DNA of 64,000 nucleotides, taken from contig OW028573.1 of assembly GCA_932294295.1 (NCBI GenBank), forward strand, positions 52,050,329 through 52,114,328, read 5' to 3'. Numbering within the stretch: position 1 is the stretch's first letter; the number at the start of each line of letters is the position of its first letter. The stretch is from Alitta virens (Eukaryota; Annelida; Polychaeta; Phyllodocida; Nereididae). The notes beneath the pieces were generated by a model that worked only from the letters and a program-made list of their open reading frames with translations, had not been told where the DNA came from and made no database searches. Position numbers and translations under genes: made by a program. Of this stretch, positions 25,501-33,740 are shown in pieces.

Positions 25501-28500
25501 CTATGGCTTAGAATTGTTGCATAATCACATTTAAATATCTTTTCATTTCAATTTCCACTGCTTCAATACCTTCTTCTTTTCAGTAGCGTCATACAGAGCC
25601 ATTGAAGCAAAGATTGGTTCAATTTCCAACTCCAGTCTGAAAAGAAAAAAAGTCAGTAAATATAATTCACATGGCCCAAGTTAAGTTCCAGTCAGACGGC
25701 GAGTAAAATTTCCAAAATATTCTGCAAATTAACCCAAACAAAACTTCACCTCAATTGCAGACATTTGACCAGAATTCTCTGTCCAAAATGTTCAGATGGT
25801 GGATCCGCTTTCTGTCTCTTTTCTATGATTTCTTCCTATTAAAAGCGAGCAAAACAGGCATGAGAGTAAGAAAATGACATCAACACTACCATAACAGATG
25901 CTATACATTCAAATGGACAACAACAACAGAGAGTGATGCATCACTTACCGGAAGTTGTGGTTGATACAGACTGAACAATTGGTGCTGACGATGGTGCTGT
26001 CGATGAGCAGCATTTTGCAAATCCATGTCCTCTGTTCCCATGGGGTCCAGTACATGAGGAAGGATTGGGTCAGCAGGAGAGTTCTTCAAGTCAAAGATGC
26101 TACTCGCCCAACTACCACGAGGCGTCTCTGCAATAAGAGCTGATGACCTCCTGCTTGAAGATGCTGAATCCTAGTAACACAAAAAATATCACAAAATGAG
26201 CCACTTCATTTATATTATTTTTTGGACAAATGTATCATGTATGATATTACTGTGTCAACAAAGGCATATATATTTAATGCTATGTACATGTCTCAACTAG
26301 TGTTGTGGATTAATTATAACATTGCCATGAATTGTCTCAATTAGTATTTTGGATTAATCATAACACTGCATATATCACTTTACCTTATCGGAATCTGATA
26401 CTGATGAAGGCATGTCATCGTAGTCCACCTCATATTCCTGACGTATACTGGCTTTAAGAGTTGAGTCCTTTCCTTCAGCTCCTTCTAAATGTTGACTTGC
26501 ACATTCCTCAAAGCTACAACAGATAAAGAGCAGTTCCAAAACTATTCCCTAACCGTATGACAAACTACCAAATACAATATGACAGACTAAGAAAGTTACA
26601 AATTGACATTGCACTTACCATCTATTTACAACAGTGTAATCGGCTGTGTATAAAGCAATGCAATCTCGCACATGGGGATCCATATCAGCACTGAAACACA
26701 AGCATCATAAAAATTTGAATTTTAAAACAAACTTAGTTTCAGCACGAATCCATGATGTTTAAATGTACTGGATAGAGAATCAGTTATTCGGGATAACCAT
26801 TACTTTGTGCAACAAAACACATACCCATGTTCTGGAACAATTGGTGCAATAGTCCGCACTTCTCTCCTCAGTCTCTCAACAGACATATCATTTTCTGGGT
26901 ACTCTAAACATTCTCTTTTTAAGTCACGGTCCCCTCCCATTTGTTGCTGGTACACAATTTCTTCATAGTCAGGAGGATCCACAACTTCTGTGAGTGGCAC
27001 ATTCTACAACAGATACATAGCATCTGAGTTTTATGAATTCTGTGAAATTAAAGTCAGTACATGAAAGACGAAAAATTTGTCATGTTAAATATTTGAAGAA
27101 CCATGCATATACCTGAGTAAATTGTTGAGCGGTTAGGTTGAGTCCACTGATACTTTTTGGAAGATCAGCCAAATATGCTGATGACACCTGCTTCCTTACT
27201 TCTGCAGCTCCTCTCCTGCAACCAACAAAAGAGAAATATGAAGTTTGTTGTTGGCAAAATGTAAAATATATTTTTAATTTTTCAATCAGATCATTTCTCA
27301 TTTAAAATTTTGACAAAGGCAAGTTCTTTATAACATCAAAATTGTTAATTACAAAGAGAACCACCATCTGGGTATCAGCCAATGGATTCTGTTCTATCAT
27401 CTTAGTGTATATAAATGACCACTTGAATGAATGAATCGAAAATATGTGCAAGATTTGTGTTATGTATATGATTGAGTTGTGTAATATGATTGTCATGTAT
27501 GTCCTTAGAACGGAAATTCAAGATATCTGATTGACTCAAAGACCGTTAAATTGAACATTTTTTATTTGTGATGATGGTCGACAATCTTTCTAGTGTAAAA
27601 AATTATAATTTTCTGAAAAAGTGTAAACAGTGACCCATCACGGCCAAAATTTTGGGTAAACTATTAATAGCGCACATAAACACAATAAGCCGAATGAGAT
27701 CCAGGTAGCCCAAACAGACTGCCTCGCAATCCTGGTGTTTAGTCAACCCGTCGACATGCCAATACTAACCCAGCGACAAAATTAGCCATCACATCCAAGT
27801 TGGCGACTGCAGTTTTCATTACCAACAGGACAGTGATAACACTGCGACAACTCTGTGTCAACCGGGCGACAAGGGGGCGGGTACATTGCCGGCCGCATGC
27901 TCTCGCGGGCAGCTTGGCTGTGGGAATGTCTGCTGCTTGTCATGATGATGCCTTTTAGTCCTTTACTCAGTAAATAATGCATCTACATAATGTAATTGGT
28001 ATTAATAGATCCGTCTCAGTGACAGGCATCTGTTAATGACCACCCAAAGTTTTCATAGATAGACGGCTAAATCCGCGATTGAGGGGGGGGGGGGGGGGGG
28101 AGGGGAGACTGGCGGTCGGGTAACACCCTGTTGCTGGGCTGGCTCTGTAGTGTCACCGAGTTTGAAATGTACTGATTTTATGTGTCACTGGGTTGGCTGT
28201 CGCCAAGTTGGTGTGTCGCCGAGTTGACTATAGCAATCAGCAGTCCCATGGGGCTTGTTATATGGTAATCCTCATTTGGGACAGCACAAACTTTTTTTAA
28301 ATTTTAATGCAGCTTTTCACTTTTTGAATAGGGCTGTACAAAAATATATCGACGTGTTGAGTTTAACACAGACGTGGGCCACTTTCATTATTTGTTCATG
28401 GGCGGTGACCAACACAAGCGGAATTCCAGTAATGCTTTGCCTTCGGGAAGGAACCCGAATGTGTACAGGACAAGGCCTGCATGCAGCAGGGGTGCACAAT

Positions 28501-28674
28501 TTTGGGGTGACCCAGTCAAAAAAAAGAGTACAGGTGATTCCAGACATTACAAACACATCAATAGTATAATTAGCTATAACTATTGGGCATCTTCAGACCC
28601 ACTGGGATGCATAAACTGATCAATACTCACTTATTTAATTTGGTGGCAAAGGCCCTCTTGTCTTTACTCGCCAT
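5033..28674 (-). CDS. dock7: DOCK7-like Rho-family guanine nucleotide exchange factor (45 coding exons, complete)
   Basis: The product belongs to the DOCK-C (zizimin-related, DOCK6/7/8) subfamily: large cytosolic exchange factors that use a DHR2 domain to load GTP on Rac/Cdc42 and a DHR1 C2-like domain to bind phosphoinositides. I assembled 45 coding exons whose phases agree at every junction, giving 6327 nt and 2108 residues; human DOCK7 has about 2140. Alignment to remembered human DOCK7 is nearly colinear, from an N-terminal AEVRKQ motif and MDPHVRDCI through TPRGSW and [10 protein letters not shown] to VEPYFD and TTVNQGP near the end. DHR1 covers about residues 585-760 and DHR2 about 1686-2075. 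The start at 28674 is the first ATG and opens a short first exon, as in relatives. Forty-three of 44 introns are GT-AG; one is GC-AG (donor at 6467-6468). One 6.1 kb intron (10352-16452) carries a DIRS element. Invertebrates often have one gene for DOCK6/7/8, so the symbol reflects best similarity. Confidence 0.94.
7729..7741. repeat. G13 homopolymer followed by G4 blocks
   Basis: A run of 13 G is followed directly by two further short G blocks in the DOCK7 intron between 7595 and 7939. It could form a G-quadruplex on the plus strand, which is the template strand of DOCK7. Confidence 0.8.
10870..10918. repeat. Extra copy of DIRS internal sequence
   Basis: These 49 bases match 11821-11869 almost perfectly and in the same orientation, including the run CTCTATTTCGCTATAAT and the following AAAAGGAGGCGCTAGC. 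At 11821 the sequence sits inside the DIRS element, where it forms part of the internal complementary region. This copy lies about 610 bases outside the inferred element end. It is either a fragment of a second DIRS copy or the product of a local rearrangement. Confidence 0.75.
11551..11711 (+). repeat. DIRS inverted terminal repeat, left copy
   Basis: This segment matches the reverse complement of 15941-16090 at high identity, beginning CGCTATAATAGAGCATGACA and ending near the ATTCCTCTCTC block. The left copy carries a short insertion relative to the right one, just after the CAATAGCTGTTA block. It lies on the 3' side of the element. Confidence 0.88.
11763..11869. repeat. DIRS internal complementary region
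   Basis: Bases 11763-11820 are the near-perfect reverse complement of 11483-11545, and the adjoining CTCTATTTCGC is the complement of the right outer edge. Joining the complements of both outer edges is the hallmark of the DIRS internal complementary region, which is thought to template circularisation of the replication intermediate. Confidence 0.75.
11870..12611 (-). pseudogene. DIRS tyrosine recombinase remnant, N-terminal part
   Basis: The minus-strand frame ending at 12262 carries [17 protein letters not shown], a SAM-like N-terminal domain typical of DIRS tyrosine recombinases (core-binding part), joined upstream to the RNase H segment in the same frame. Below 12262 the frame is broken, and only scattered recombinase-like residues follow. 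The coding part stops at the internal complementary region before the C-terminal catalytic HxxR and tyrosine could be encoded. A 22-base tandem duplication at about 12155-12199 disturbs this stretch further. Confidence 0.65.
12794..13111 (-). pseudogene. DIRS RNase H-like remnant
   Basis: Two overlapping minus-strand frames show RNase H-like features. One has [15 protein letters not shown], the other [18 protein letters not shown], which matches the conserved D-N-T/S-T-x-V-x-Y-I-x-x-x-G-G-T motif of DIRS RNase H domains. The two blocks lie in different frames, so a frameshift separates them. Confidence 0.7.
13468..13906 (-). pseudogene. DIRS reverse transcriptase remnant
   Basis: The minus strand reads [21 protein letters not shown], then [20 protein letters not shown], then [20 protein letters not shown], and ends in [10 protein letters not shown]. 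These are the palm motifs of a DIRS-group reverse transcriptase. An in-frame stop (13759-13761) interrupts it, the catalytic YLDD has become YLND (Asn codon at 13483-13485), and a further stop follows at 13468-13470. The enzyme is dead. Confidence 0.85.
14116..15624 (-). pseudogene. DIRS gag-like region (three overlapping frames)
   Basis: Three minus-strand open frames (15624-15271, 15274-14843 and 14841-14116) lie end to end upstream of the reverse transcriptase. They carry a basic N-terminal stretch, a coiled stretch with [10 protein letters not shown], a QQQQ-rich linker and a 241-residue frame ending in an Asn/Gly- and Arg-rich tail. This position and composition fit DIRS ORF1 (gag-like). 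The frames were probably one reading frame before frameshifts; I do not recognise a conserved domain. Confidence 0.55.
15941..16090 (-). repeat. DIRS inverted terminal repeat, right copy
   Basis: This is the inverted partner of 11551-11711. It ends in the CATGCTCTATTATAGCG block and is followed by the outer edge ATAGGTCTGTGGGCTTAAGC, which shares the GGTCTGTGGGCT motif with the left outer edge. It forms the 5' end of the minus-strand element. Confidence 0.88.
17144..17492. mobile_element. Foldback-type non-autonomous DNA element with long inverted repeats
   Basis: Bases 17144-17230 and 17405-17492 are imperfect inverted repeats of about 85 bases. Matching blocks include CTGTTCACTT, TTTTTTATTA, CGGTTATT, GCTAGTTCA and GTCAGAGGACA on the inverted strand. 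The central 175 bases are not coding. It lies in the DOCK7 intron between exons 16453-16783 and 17563-17870. No clear target duplication is seen, so I cannot assign a superfamily. Confidence 0.65.
20562..23768 (-). other. dock7: DOCK7 exons 15-19: DHR1 (C2-like) domain
   Basis: Exons in gene order: 23651-23768, 23433-23503, 22204-22306, 21728-21961, 20562-20778. The segment opens with [20 protein letters not shown] and continues through a [10 protein letters not shown] block, [21 protein letters not shown] and [11 protein letters not shown], all diagnostic of DOCK-C DHR1 domains. It is followed by [10 protein letters not shown] and the [10 protein letters not shown] helix of the next region. 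DHR1 is the lipid-binding module that directs these factors to the plasma membrane. All phases match. Confidence 0.93.
21063..21633. mobile_element. pogo/Tigger-like (Tc1/mariner superfamily) non-autonomous element
   Basis: The left end reads CAGTCGGACCTTCCTTTATC and the reverse complement of the right end reads CAGTGTGACCTCCATATATC. Both then continue with GCG. The internal flanks are also inverted: TCTAATTAATGCG on the left against TCTAATTAACGCGG, and ATGTCCCCC on both sides. The CAGT...ACCTC...ATCGCG ends resemble Tigger/pogo termini. A TA dinucleotide (21061-21062) precedes the left end; the matching TA on the right is absent or mutated. The 571-base element has no transposase frame and lies in a DOCK7 intron. 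Confidence 0.65.
27742..28229. repeat. Two inverted clusters of a GTCNCC-type short-unit repeat around a G18 run
   Basis: Within DOCK7 intron 1, minus-oriented units lie at about 27742-27755, 27765-27778, 27797-27810 and 27857-27871 (for example GTCGACGGGTTGAC and GTCGCCCGGTTGAC). Plus-oriented units lie at about 28151-28163, 28183-28196, 28199-28212 and 28215-28227 (for example GTCGCCAAGTTGG and GTCGCCGAGTTGAC). An 18-base G run (28083-28100) lies between them. The unit agrees with GTCNCCNNNTTGG. Confidence 0.6.
28083..28100. repeat. G18 homopolymer
   Basis: Eighteen consecutive G, followed by AGGGGAG, in intron 1 of the DOCK7-like gene. It is the longest homopolymer of G or C in the window. 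Confidence 0.9.
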
Positions 28675-28762
28675 GTTGTTTTCTTTTTCAGTTATCGTCA
28701 GATGGCGCATGCATTTACTAGTTGGTGGCGACACCTGTAGGATTGGTGAGTAAACTGCCAGC
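28675..28762. promoter_or_regulatory. Shared divergent promoter of DOCK7-like gene and SRP19
   Basis: Only 88 bases separate the DOCK7 ATG (minus) from the SRP19 ATG (plus), so both 5' UTRs and the core promoter must lie here or overlap the coding exons. The interval contains CAGATGGCGCATGC (28700-28712), which combines a YY1-like ATGGC core with an NRF1-like GCGCATGC half, and an inverted CCAAT box (ATTGG, 28742-28746). No TATA box is obvious. These are typical housekeeping bidirectional promoter elements. Motif identities are read by eye; their use is inferred. Confidence 0.7.
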
Positions 28763-30840
28763 ATGGCAACTGCACAAGCTCCAGCTGCAAGGGCCTGGAA
28801 TCCAGATTTTAATCATTCCGACCGGGAGAGGTATGTATTATGAATGTGCTTGAATGCAACATTAATACTAAGGTGGTCATTGGGGCCCATTTGGTATACA
28901 ATGGTAGCTTAGGCTTTGGGAAGTGGAACTTCTTAGATTATCGTCCATCTTTGTTTCACCAATGTTTATGGGAGTGAAGCCAAATAGCTACAAATACAAT
29001 CTACTGTAGTAGATCATCTTTGGTGAAGCCACAATCAAAACAATTTCTATTTCAGGTGCTGAAATGCTAGCTGTAGTAGATGGTGTTAGTGTTTAACTAT
29101 TTCATTGCATTCTTACATTTTTAATATTGTCTAATGGCAGTAATGCCCCAGGAAAAAAACATGTCTTGAGTCCAGATGTGTCCAGTCAAACTCTTTTCAC
29201 TGAGCAGCCCTTAATTCAGCAGGAAATAAGTCTTTATCCTATTATTACAATATTTGCTTTTCAGACACAGCAGATCATAACTAACAGATTACATTAATAT
29301 GATTTTCTCAGGGAAATAACATATATCAATTTAATAATAAGATGTCAAATATATATATATACATGCGCTACAAATCAATGTGCCAGCCAGAATTCGAATT
29401 GGGCATGGTGCCCAAGATATTGGGGCACCTAAATGGACTCGTATAGGGTGCCCAGCAAGTTGAAAAGACCAAAGAAAAAAAAAAGAATAAGAGTTTTCAC
29501 TTACTTTCGGGAATGGTGCTCACAAAGTCGGCAAGGGGCGTTAAGCATGGCGCAGAGCCATGCTTTAATGGCCTAGCTGGAACACTGCAAATACTGCTGC
29601 TAGGATGCACATTGCTTCAGCCAATTACAGTCAAGGGCGGGACATTTTTCAGCCAATAGAATTGCAGTATTCTGTCGTAACGACCTGGTGGAAATATAGA
29701 GAACCTTCTGTGAAAATCCACTATTTAAAATCTGCAAAGTTTGTGAAACCACAATATTTTCTGTGTTCTGCACTATAGTTACCCCCGCTGGCTGCATGAC
29801 ATTGATAATAGCAACTAACTAATTAATGCAACAGATCGATATTATTGTCTCCACTTGTGCATATATACTCATAATTAATTTAGTGCCAATTATTTTATTG
29901 TCATTTCAGATGGATATGTATTTATCCTTTATATATCAACAGCAAAAGAACAATTGCTGAAGGCAGGAAGGTGTCAAGAAATAAGGTGAGTTAGATCAGT
30001 TGTATGTATACTATATGTACATAGGTGTAGAAGTAGATTATCCCTAAAATATAGTTATACTTATTGACTGACTTTTTGTGATATGACCATCCTAAGTTTT
30101 ACCTGTAACTTTTGTATTTCCCAATTTTAATGCTGAGCACGTATAACATTTCATAAAAAAAATGAAACTACTGATAAAATGTTTTTTACTCTCCATTCAG
30201 GGTGTTGACAATCCCACATACGCAGAAATTCGTGATGTATGTGCCTCTGCAGGACTGATAGTTGGAGTTGAGGTACATATATAGCTATATATATGAAATT
30301 CAGTAAAATGGTGTTACAACAATTGCAGATTTGCTTTATTTTACATATATTGTTTATAGGCATTGCATTATCATTTTGTCAAATTGACAGATATTGCAGT
30401 GATCTAGTAACTTAGAATTCTGTCTCAGAATTTGGAAACTTTTCTAATATTTATGTTTTACTGTGCATTTCAGAACAAAGTTCACCCCAAAGAAAGTGAT
30501 CCCCGTGATGCTAGATTCCGAGGAAGAATTAGAATTCAAATAAAAAATGAAGATGGATCTTTAATGCTCGAACAGTTTCCTACAAGTAAAGTTTTTTTTT
30601 TTCTAAATTATAAATAATATTCCTGTTTTTCAAAAAGGGTATTTTATTTTAAATAAGCATTTGATTGGTATTGATTGACCATAAACATTATTTGCAGGGA
30701 AGTCAGTATTGGAATTCTTGGGAGAGACAATTCCCAAATTAAAATCTAGGCAAGCTGGCCAAGGTGGTAGTCAGCCCAGTCAGCAGGCAACTCAAGCAAG
30801 TTCTGGAGGTGGGAAAAAGAAGAAAGGAAAGAAGAAGTAG
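28763..30840 (+). CDS. srp19: Signal recognition particle 19 kDa protein (SRP19), five exons
   Basis: SRP19 binds SRP RNA helices 6 and 8 in the nucleolus and lets SRP54 join the particle that targets secretory proteins to the ER. Exons are 28763-28830, 29910-29985, 30201-30272, 30474-30585 and 30698-30840, with GT-AG borders and consistent phase, giving 156 residues (human 144). Diagnostic blocks are RWICIYPLYINSKRTIAEGR, the invariant N-terminal region containing RNA-binding residues, then NPTYAEIRDVC, FRGRIRIQIKN and LEFLGETIPKLK. It ends in the usual lysine-rich tail (GGGKKKKGKKK). The start ATG lies 88 bases from the divergent DOCK7 start. Downstream it converges on APC. Confidence 0.97.
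29616..29656. promoter_or_regulatory. CCAAT - GGGCGGG - CCAAT cluster in SRP19 intron 1
   Basis: Two CCAAT pentamers (29621-29625 and 29653-29657) flank a GC box GGGCGGG (29635-29641), spaced about one helical turn or more apart. The arrangement looks like a TATA-less promoter core. It may be an alternative SRP19 start, an enhancer or a chance cluster; no linked open frame is visible. Confidence 0.3.
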
Positions 30841-30975
30841 TGGAATATATGTAGTAGTCTGTTTTGTGAAATTAACCACCTAATCAAGGCTTGTAATAGT
30901 TGTATAAATTTATGACTTGTGATTTGTAAGGGTGAGAGGGACATTTTTGTTGTGTATGTTAAGTTTCATGTATTA

Positions 30976-30981
30976 AATAAA
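30976..30981 (+). terminator. srp19: SRP19 poly(A) signal
   Basis: A canonical AATAAA lies 136 bases after the SRP19 stop codon, with a T/G-containing stretch about 30-50 bases further on. It gives a short 3' UTR, as expected for this small housekeeping gene. Confidence 0.7.
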
Positions 30982-32045
30982 ATCAGTCTACGTAACTTGA
31001 TGAGACTTCATTTGTTCTATGCAGTATTATAATTTGTCCTAAAATTAATAATTTTGGATGTTACGTATTGTTTAAAGCTTGGGAGCTTCTTCCTATACTG
31101 CCAGCCCTGCAGGGGAGTAAACCCGTTTTTTCTGTGGCACTGCTAAAAATCCAAGCTTGTCTACTTTTTTTTGTCATACTGTCAGTCTAACTTTCTATGA
31201 CAATCCAAGTGATGCACAGAGACATGCTAGAGACATGCTAGAGACCTGGAGTTGACACTAAAAATGTTGGCTGACCAATGTGTGAAATATGTGATTATTC
31301 ATTTAATGTAACACGCTTCATATCCTGCAGAGGGCGACACTTGCAAGTGCTTGAAGTGCAAGCTATGCGCTGACACCCTAAGCCCATCAACCTAATTATA
31401 GACATATTTTGCCAGTTAACCCAGTTAAGATTAATCTAGCCATTGTATGAAATCTTAATAGAAATGGTCATATTTAATTTTGGCAATTTTCTGAATTACC
31501 CGCTTGTCAGAACAAGGTCTGTGAACTCAGCACATGAACATCTAATGATATTCTGTAATATCTTTAATACAAGGTGCTCTGCTAGAACTGTGTTGCCGCA
31601 TATTACATTTGATGAACTTAATTTTATGATGGGCGACTTTTTATGCTGCATGTATTTTTCACTGAGCTCGTTTATGATTTTTAGATTTTACCATTTACAT
31701 ATCTATGCCTACATTGTGCATGAATAAATTATATAAATACTATAAGCCAGCCTATAGATGACTGAACGAGTACACACACAATCAGCTCGCTGTGCTTTGA
31801 GGGACAGCAGTGTATGTACTATATACGTTCATTTGTGATTGTTGCACAACTTGCACTATGAAAGCAACTGGCTCTCTTCTGTAGGTCACATCAGCCTAAT
31901 CCTGCAGATGCAAGGAGCAGACATGTGCACTGTAATGACATATCATAGAGGTAGAAACCCTCCAGTTAAATTAATAAGTCTTTTAGCAGAATGCAAATTT
32001 TTTTCAGCTGCACAAACATCAAAACAGGCGATTTAATAAATATTA
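30982..32045. other. Intergenic spacer between SRP19 and APC
   Basis: No coding frame or RNA gene is supported here. A short tandem repeat of GAGACATGCTA occurs at about 31219-31242. The spacer separates the 3' ends of two convergent genes. Confidence 0.5.
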
Positions 32046-33719
32046 TTTATTAGGAAGTCATGTACACTAATCACAGATTTATATGTATAAATAATTTTGT
32101 ATGGTTATGACCATGATCAACTTTTCACAGTTTAAAAGCACTTCACTGTTGAGAATGATATACAAGAGAAAACAAAAGTGACAAATACTACCACTGTTTT
32201 GTGTAACCTTAATCACACAACTGTCATGCTATTTCTCAGAATGCAAAACATAAAATGCTACTTAAGTCTTAATAATCATTACGAGTGGCAACATGCCACT
32301 AAACTGCAAATAACCAAAATATGACAAGTAACGGGCAACAAGTGTTGACCAATGGTCAAGCAACAAGATTGGTTAACAATACACCAGTCACAAGACATGT
32401 ACAAATTCGACTGGAATGGGCGATCAACACTTGGTATAATTATAAAGAGTATATTTACATTTCTTTACAGCATATCATTTACTCAAAACTTTTACATTGG
32501 AACAATTCACTTTTATTGTATTACTATCCTACAGTCTTGATTCACTTAAATTACTCATTTTCCCACTGACCATTCATTTTGACATGCCTAATTTAACGTC
32601 ATGGGTAGTATACATACAGATAATGGAAGTCATAAGAATATCATAGTCATGATCGCTTCATCAGATTATTTCCATAATAAATATAATGTATACCTGACTA
32701 TAGAGACACCTAGGAACGACACGGGAATCTGTACATATTGCATAGCACTGATAGGGTGATCAGAACTATTGCATGTTCTAGATGACACTTAGAATACAGA
32801 ACACAGACTGCACGAACACAGCAGAAACAAGGGGCATCGAATGCAAACACAAAGTCATTCATACAGTCATGCATGATATTTACAAGTTTCTCTGAAAAGC
32901 TGATGCCTTTGACAGTTATATATTTTATACAACAATACTATGTACAATCTTTTAATTTGTCCTTTTCCTTAGTGTACCTGCATCTGTAAAAGGCCAGTCT
33001 GAAATCTAATGATTCCCAACATAAGTGCATACTGATAAGCATAAGTTAAAATATAAGACCAATAAAAAGTCATAAAATTATTTTATCAAAACAATTTACA
33101 AAGAAATCTTTCGAATCTTCAACACACAATCTGTACTCAAGCTGCTAATTAGCACAGTAATTAGGCAAAAACTGTTTTCATAGAAACAGTTTACACATGT
33201 ACATACATTGAATAAATTGCATTTCTGTTGGCAGCTTGGCATTGTCAAACATTTTCATGTATAATGTGTATGAAGTATAGCACCATGATTTCACATAATC
33301 ATTAAGATATCAAACTGACGCACAGGTAACTTCCTTTAAGGACAAAAGCACAGCATAAAATGCCTGGGAAAAAATAACAATCCTTCACACACAGAGCCGC
33401 ATTATGAAGTATTCTGAAATCTCTCATAATATAAGTACCATATCTGGTTGCTAGCATATCTACACCATTTTACAAGGTTCTGCCCTACACTGGAAGAACT
33501 GACTAGTGACAAATCTGAACACTTGAGCTTTGGAAATATCAATGACTAAGGTTAATTATTGTTCTCAAACGAAACCATTCCTCTGTCATTTATGACTGAT
33601 ATGCCAGTTATTATAAACAGCTTTGCATACATTAAAACATTGTTGTTGAAGTCTACAATTAATTTGGCAGCATCACTTCACTGACATGAACATGATAGTA
33701 CAATGCGTTATTATTACAA
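32046..33719 (-). other. apc: Probable APC 3' UTR
   Basis: The region follows the APC stop codon on the minus strand, is AT-rich and holds no recognisable protein. A minus-strand AATAAA at 32046-32051 could end the transcript, giving a 3' UTR of about 1.7 kb. Several other AT-rich hexamers are possible, so the end is not fixed. Confidence 0.4.
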
Positions 33720-33740
33720 TTACACAGTTGTGACGAGACA
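33720..33740 (-). other. apc: APC C-terminal PDZ ligand
   Basis: The protein ends in CLVTTV, close to the human SYLVTSV end. T at position -2 and V at the C-terminus make a class I PDZ ligand, the site used in vertebrate APC to bind DLG and Scribble-type proteins. Confidence 0.85.

Larger units (their letters stand above)
23873..28674 (-). other. dock7: DOCK7 exons 1-14: N-terminal region
   Basis: Exons in gene order: 28631-28674, 27113-27215, 26825-27003, 26619-26690, 26384-26513, 25949-26170, 25750-25835, 25570-25636, 25305-25454, 25138-25209, 24891-25047, 24390-24604, 24152-24245, 23873-24035. The 14-codon first exon begins [13 protein letters not shown]. Conserved family blocks follow: [98 protein letters not shown] and CLTPEL. 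A serine-rich stretch lies in exon 12. Intron 1 (27216-28630) carries a short-unit repeat and an 18-base G run. Confidence 0.92.
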
